Assembly: GCA_030407085.1 (NCBI GenBank)
Contig: CM059587.1
Location: 98,079,001-98,143,000, forward strand
Direction: 5' to 3'
From: Trichopria drosophilae
Taxonomy: Eukaryota > Arthropoda > Insecta > Hymenoptera > Diapriidae
Length of the DNA: 64,000 bases
A program made the position numbers and the translations under genes. Positions 60,616 through 64,000 of the stretch are shown piece by piece; positions within the stretch are counted from its first letter, which is position 1; each line of letters starts with the position of its first letter. Under the pieces are notes generated by a model. It made no database searches, was not told the origin of the DNA, and was given only the letters and a program-made list of their open reading frames with translations.

Positions 60616-60780
60616 GCGGTAATTCTGTGGCGACATCACGCATGCGCGATGTAGAAAAGGTTAAACTGATTTCTTCTGGTCGACGCATGCGCGTTCTATA
60701 ACTGTCGGCGGAGTAGGGGAAAAAGTTGTTCCCTTCACTAGGCAAATATTGGGAGGGTTAGAAAAGAACAGACAAGACGG
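60616..60780 (+). promoter_or_regulatory. Putative promoter with two NRF1/Ewg-type sites
   Basis: The 11-mer ACGCATGCGCG occurs twice in 56 bp (60638-60648 and 60683-60693), exactly 45 bp apart start to start. Each is a one-mismatch fit to YGCGCATGCGCR, the site of NRF1 and insect Ewg. A TTCTATAACT word and GTCGGCGGAG follow at 60694-60712. The block is G+C-richer than its flanks and lies about 1.1 kb upstream of the acceptor of the chondroitin synthase leader exon. It is a reasonable promoter for that gene, by position and motif only. Confidence 0.4.
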
Positions 60781-61803
60781 GCGAGGCCGTCAACATAAGA
60801 ATATAATAATATCTTAATATAATGCAATCATTATTTTAATTCTAAATTTTCCCTAATAAGTATTTACCTTTCTCAACTAATCATTTATTTGAAGCAATGA
60901 AATATTTTTTTGAGTTGAATAAATATTTACTTAATATCAAGTCAGAGGTAGAAATTATTTAATAATGCGAAGTAATTAACTATTTCTTTCGTGTAAGTAT
61001 TAATTTTCGTCGAGGATTTATTTATTTTTTTCAAGTAAACGGTGAATGTTCTTTCTAATAAATATTTTGTTACGACTATACTCAAAGAAACCATTCACTT
61101 GAATCATATGAAATTTTATTAAAAGTACACAATTTTTTTTAGCGTGTAATTAACTAAACGTTATTATTTAAACAATCAATATATCCGATTTTACAAATCA
61201 CTCAATCGGTTACTTTCCACTTCTCCGGTTTCTCATTTTATTCCCTGAGTTTCATTATATCCCTAAAATACGCCCATTTAGTATATTTATAAAATAAACG
61301 TTTGCAATAATTTAATTAATTTCATAGGTTAACCAAGTATTAAATAACTCCTATTTTCTTTTGAGCTTATCGCTAAAAATGATCCTCCAGATTTCGAAAC
61401 GTCAATAAATTAAAATTCATTTAGGAAGTTAATGTCTTTTTTTAAATTATCATCTTAAAAAACCGATAAAAATGAAAAGATTAGTGCAAATATTCGGAAT
61501 GTTTTCATCTTTAATTGATAAATTGCAATTAAATCATTTTTATTATGAATATTGCAAATTAAATTTATAATAATATTGATATTACATAATAGGAAGTTTG
61601 CAGATCATTTTTTTCGAAATTAATATATAAGATAGTAAATATTCGAATTCAACAATTTAGCTCCTAGAAAGTATAACACTTTCGTATTTATTGTTTATAG
61701 CTCAAATATTTACGAAAATGAATGGACTGTTATAAAATGTTATTTATTTCGATTTTTCTTAATTCGTTGACTATAATTAACATCCCTCTTTCTGTTCTTT
61801 CAG
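60781..61803. other. AT-rich DNA, probable 5' intron of the chondroitin synthase gene
   Basis: No frame is supported. It ends in a pyrimidine-rich acceptor, CCCTCTTTCTGTTCTTTCAG, at 61784-61803, so it is most simply an intron in the 5' leader. Confidence 0.5.
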
Positions 61804-62504
61804 GAAAGAGCGCATCGAGGAGAGCACGATCAAAGCCAAAATAAAATTCAAATACCTTCTCGTAAGAAAGAGCTCATTAAGAGAGCACAGCTTCCCCGAA
61901 TTCATCGCATCAGGCCATCTGGAAGCCAAAGGCTATCAGTAGTGGCAAAGAACGTCATTTTATTCACAAAGTCTCCGATTTCGTTTAACGTGGGAAACGC
62001 AGGGTTTCCCGTTTCAATGTCTCACGAAACATAGCCATCGACTATCTTAGGTCGTAGCATTTCTGCAGACAGAGAGAAAGGATTCCTCCTCATCACATTG
62101 GATATAAAGCATAACCTAATCGATTTCGCCGTTCGTCGATGCTCGGTAATAAAAAGTGGACGCCGATCGCAGCTCAATGATGCCAAGATCGTCGAAACGC
62201 AATCAGAATTTTAAAAATCACAAGAGATCGCAAGAAGCATCGTTTTCGAGCAAACTTTTTAGAAAATTTTGAAAGTTACTGATGTCTGATAGCTGCAGGA
62301 GTCTTCCGTTTATGTATGCAGGGCGGGTTCGTTGGAGTTTTTTGTCGGCGAGTTCTGGTTGGAATTGGACGATTACCTAAAGATTCCAAGGAAGCAGAGC
62401 CATGGACAGGTTGGAAAAACCATCGGGAAGAGACGATTTGGCCATCAACGAGACGCTGGAGGAACGTCATCGTCAGGAGGAGAGGTGACGGAGGCAGCCC
62501 AGTG
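61804..62504 (+). other. 5' leader (UTR) part of the chondroitin synthase exon
   Basis: The leader follows a strong acceptor and runs to the chosen ATG. It is G+C-richer than the flanks, as exons are. Short upstream reading frames are present (ATGs at 62017 and 62139, for example), which could damp translation. Two further acceptor-like CAG positions lie at 62298 and 62320. From the first exon base, one frame is open for 76 codons to TAG at 62032-62034 without an early ATG. A diverged direct repeat (AAAGAGCGCATCGAGGAGAG and AAAGAGCTCATTAAGAGAG) starts it. Confidence 0.55.
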
Positions 62505-63290
62505 ATGCGCAAACGACGCGGTTTGGCCAGCGCCGTTTTGGGCCTCGTCCTGGGCTATGTTCTGGGCTTTTTGATTTTCCGTGACCATCGTCACGTCATC
62601 GGACCGGTTGCCAGAATTCGCGGGGATAATTGGACCGAACTAAAAAGACCCTACGATCCGGAACGGTTTCGAGCCTCCAAGGAGATGAACAGGGATGATT
62701 CCTCCATCGACGCCTCGGGCCTCGTCTTCGTGGGCGTGATGACGGCTCAGAAATACCTTGGTACACGAGCCAAAGCTGTGTACGAGACCTGGGGGAGTCA
62801 AGTGCCAGGAAAAATCTCTTTTTTCTCCTCAGGGGTTTCCAAGCCTCCGGGAAACTGCCCAGGACTTCCTCTGGTTGCGCTTCCGCGAGTTGATGACAGC
62901 TATCCACCGCAGAAAAAATCGTTCCTCATGTTGCAGTACATGTGGAATCGTTATGGTGATCGGTACGAGTGGTTTCTTAGAGCGGATGACGACGTTTATG
63001 TGCGGATGGATCGATTGGAGAAACTCCTGAGATCGGTGGACTCCAGGAAACCGGCTTACATCGGTCAAGCCGGTCGTGGAAATTCGGAAGAGTTCGGATT
63101 GTTGTCATTAGAGTACGATGAGAATTTTTGTATGGGTGGACCAGGTGTTATTTTATCTAGAGAAACGTTAAGGAGGATAGTGCCGCACATTAAATCGTGT
63201 TTACAGAATCTTTATACTACCCACGAGGACGTTGAATTAGGACGCTGCGTTAGAAAACACGCCGGAGTTTCCTGCACGTGGAGTTATGAG
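62505..63290 (+). CDS. CHSY1: Chondroitin sulfate synthase 1-type, first coding exon (N-terminal third)
   Basis: Golgi type II glycosyltransferase that builds the chondroitin backbone from UDP-GlcA and UDP-GalNAc. The exon encodes 262 residues: a basic tail (MRKRRG), one membrane anchor at about 7-25, a stem with an NWT glycosylation site at 42, then the fringe-like (beta-1,3-glucuronyltransferase-type) domain. Landmarks are FVGVMTAQKYLGTRA (75-89), VDDSYPPQKKSF (129-140), the metal-binding DDD at 161-163 in FLRADDDVY, ENFCMGGPGV (206-215) and YTTHEDVELGRC (237-248). These are highly conserved in animal CHSY1/CHSY3. The exon ends SYE|GTTTGT in phase 0, where human CHSY1 continues; the frame would otherwise meet a stop two codons on. 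Family members are about 800 residues, so the second glycosyltransferase domain lies beyond the window. ATG 62505 was chosen because it gives the short basic tail and has a purine at -3; an in-frame ATG at 62316 would add 63 residues. CHSY1 and CHSY3 cannot be separated here. Confidence 0.95.
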
Positions 63291-64000
63291 GTTTGTTAAT
63301 TATTGTAAATTTTATTGTTACAAATATGTGTTTCGGATTCTGTACGAAAAATCGGTATGGTTATATTGGAAATATGACAAGTTTACCTAAAAATGCCTGA
63401 ATTTTCCATTTTTCTATCTAAATATTCCGTTGGTCTAACTACATTTAGTTCTCGATACTAATGATATTGAATGAACTACCGCTCAGTTGAATTGACTAAT
63501 TATTTTGGTATTTTTGAACGATAACATTACATTTAGTCAATATTACATTTTAAATTCAGCCTATAAATTACTAATACAGAGTGAAAAGCTGGACTCTGTC
63601 AGTTAGTAATTTCCTTAATAGAAAATAGTATTATATTAATAATGTCTTAGCAAAATTCTACTAATCTAAGAATGATTTTTCGCTTCGAATACTTTTTGTT
63701 GTCTCATTAGCAGCTTTAACTAATTCTGATTTATAAGCCGGGCCCGTATTAACTTAAATGTGTATAATTTATCACTAAAATATGCCGAGATTGCTTAACT
63801 AATGTATAATATCAACTGAAGAGACTTTTTTAGTTTTGGAGCCCTTTTAACTGTTATTATGGTATTAACTTGGTTTTAATACCAAGATACTACCATTTTC
63901 TTAATAATTATGAATTTTATCAAATTTATTATCAAATAGAACATAATTGAGTAATTTGCATTCGTTCGTCAAAACAAGACCATAATTAATTAAAAATGTT
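63291..64000 (+). other. Intron of the chondroitin synthase gene (start only)
   Basis: It begins at the donor GAG|GTTTGT and is AT-rich with no frame. No acceptor followed by CHSY-like sequence is seen before the window ends, so the next exon is further right. Confidence 0.8.

Noticed and set aside
62276..63068. Minus-strand and other-frame ORFs overlapping the chondroitin synthase exon
   Set aside because: They are shadows of the real coding exon, whose conserved motifs fix the frame.
1..64000. CRISPR arrays, operons, phage or other prokaryotic systems
   Set aside because: The window has splice signals, MITEs, a TTAGG array and an animal Golgi enzyme; the repeats seen are transposons and satellites.

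Overview
This is nuclear DNA from an animal, almost certainly an insect. Only one gene is clear, a 5' coding exon of a chondroitin sulfate synthase near the right end. Its introns and the rest of the window are AT-rich and packed with short palindromic DNA transposons (MITEs), larger foldback elements, LTR remains and repeats. A 15-unit interstitial array of the insect telomere repeat TTAGG (read as CCTAA on +, 49711-49786) points to an insect other than a fly, since Diptera have lost this repeat. The order cannot be settled from what is here. Nothing looks bacterial or viral, and no operon, CRISPR array or prokaryotic system is present.

Layout. 1-3350: diverged satellites and a foldback. 3540-4560: a G+C-richer, promoter-like block with a strong splice donor on each strand and an NRF1/Ewg-type palindrome, so it may be a bidirectional promoter; a short candidate start exon reads to the left. 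4730-9460: nested transposons, including two TA-flanked MITEs, a solo LTR with a 4-bp target duplication, a 1.5-kb inverted-repeat element with a decayed Cys-rich (CXC-like) reading frame, and a TTAA-flanked piggyBac-type MITE. 9460-12240: nothing recognisable. 12240-18700: three copies of one palindromic MITE and a 4.7-kb inverted duplication with arms of about 1.78 kb. 18700-31750: many MITEs, mainly one family whose inner part is built of GAGTGAAA/TTTCACTC words. 31940-32420: an isolated G+C-richer block. 33000-45000: mostly featureless AT-rich DNA with a piggyBac-type MITE and two foldbacks. 45500-47100: an unrecognised exon-like reading frame and a promoter-like block. 48500-59400: a perfect 25-bp hairpin, a TIR element with 3-bp target duplications, the TTAGG array, another TA-flanked MITE, a 357-bp tandem duplication and a foldback. 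60600-63290: a promoter-like block with two identical NRF1/Ewg-type sites, a splice acceptor, a 5' leader, and the first coding exon of the chondroitin synthase. Its transcript continues to the right beyond the window.

How the genes work together: the chondroitin synthase is a Golgi type II glycosyltransferase that polymerises the GlcA-GalNAc backbone of chondroitin. No partner gene is visible. The other exon-like features are candidates only. They could belong to one or more long-intron genes, but reading frames, splice consensus and composition alone cannot prove this.
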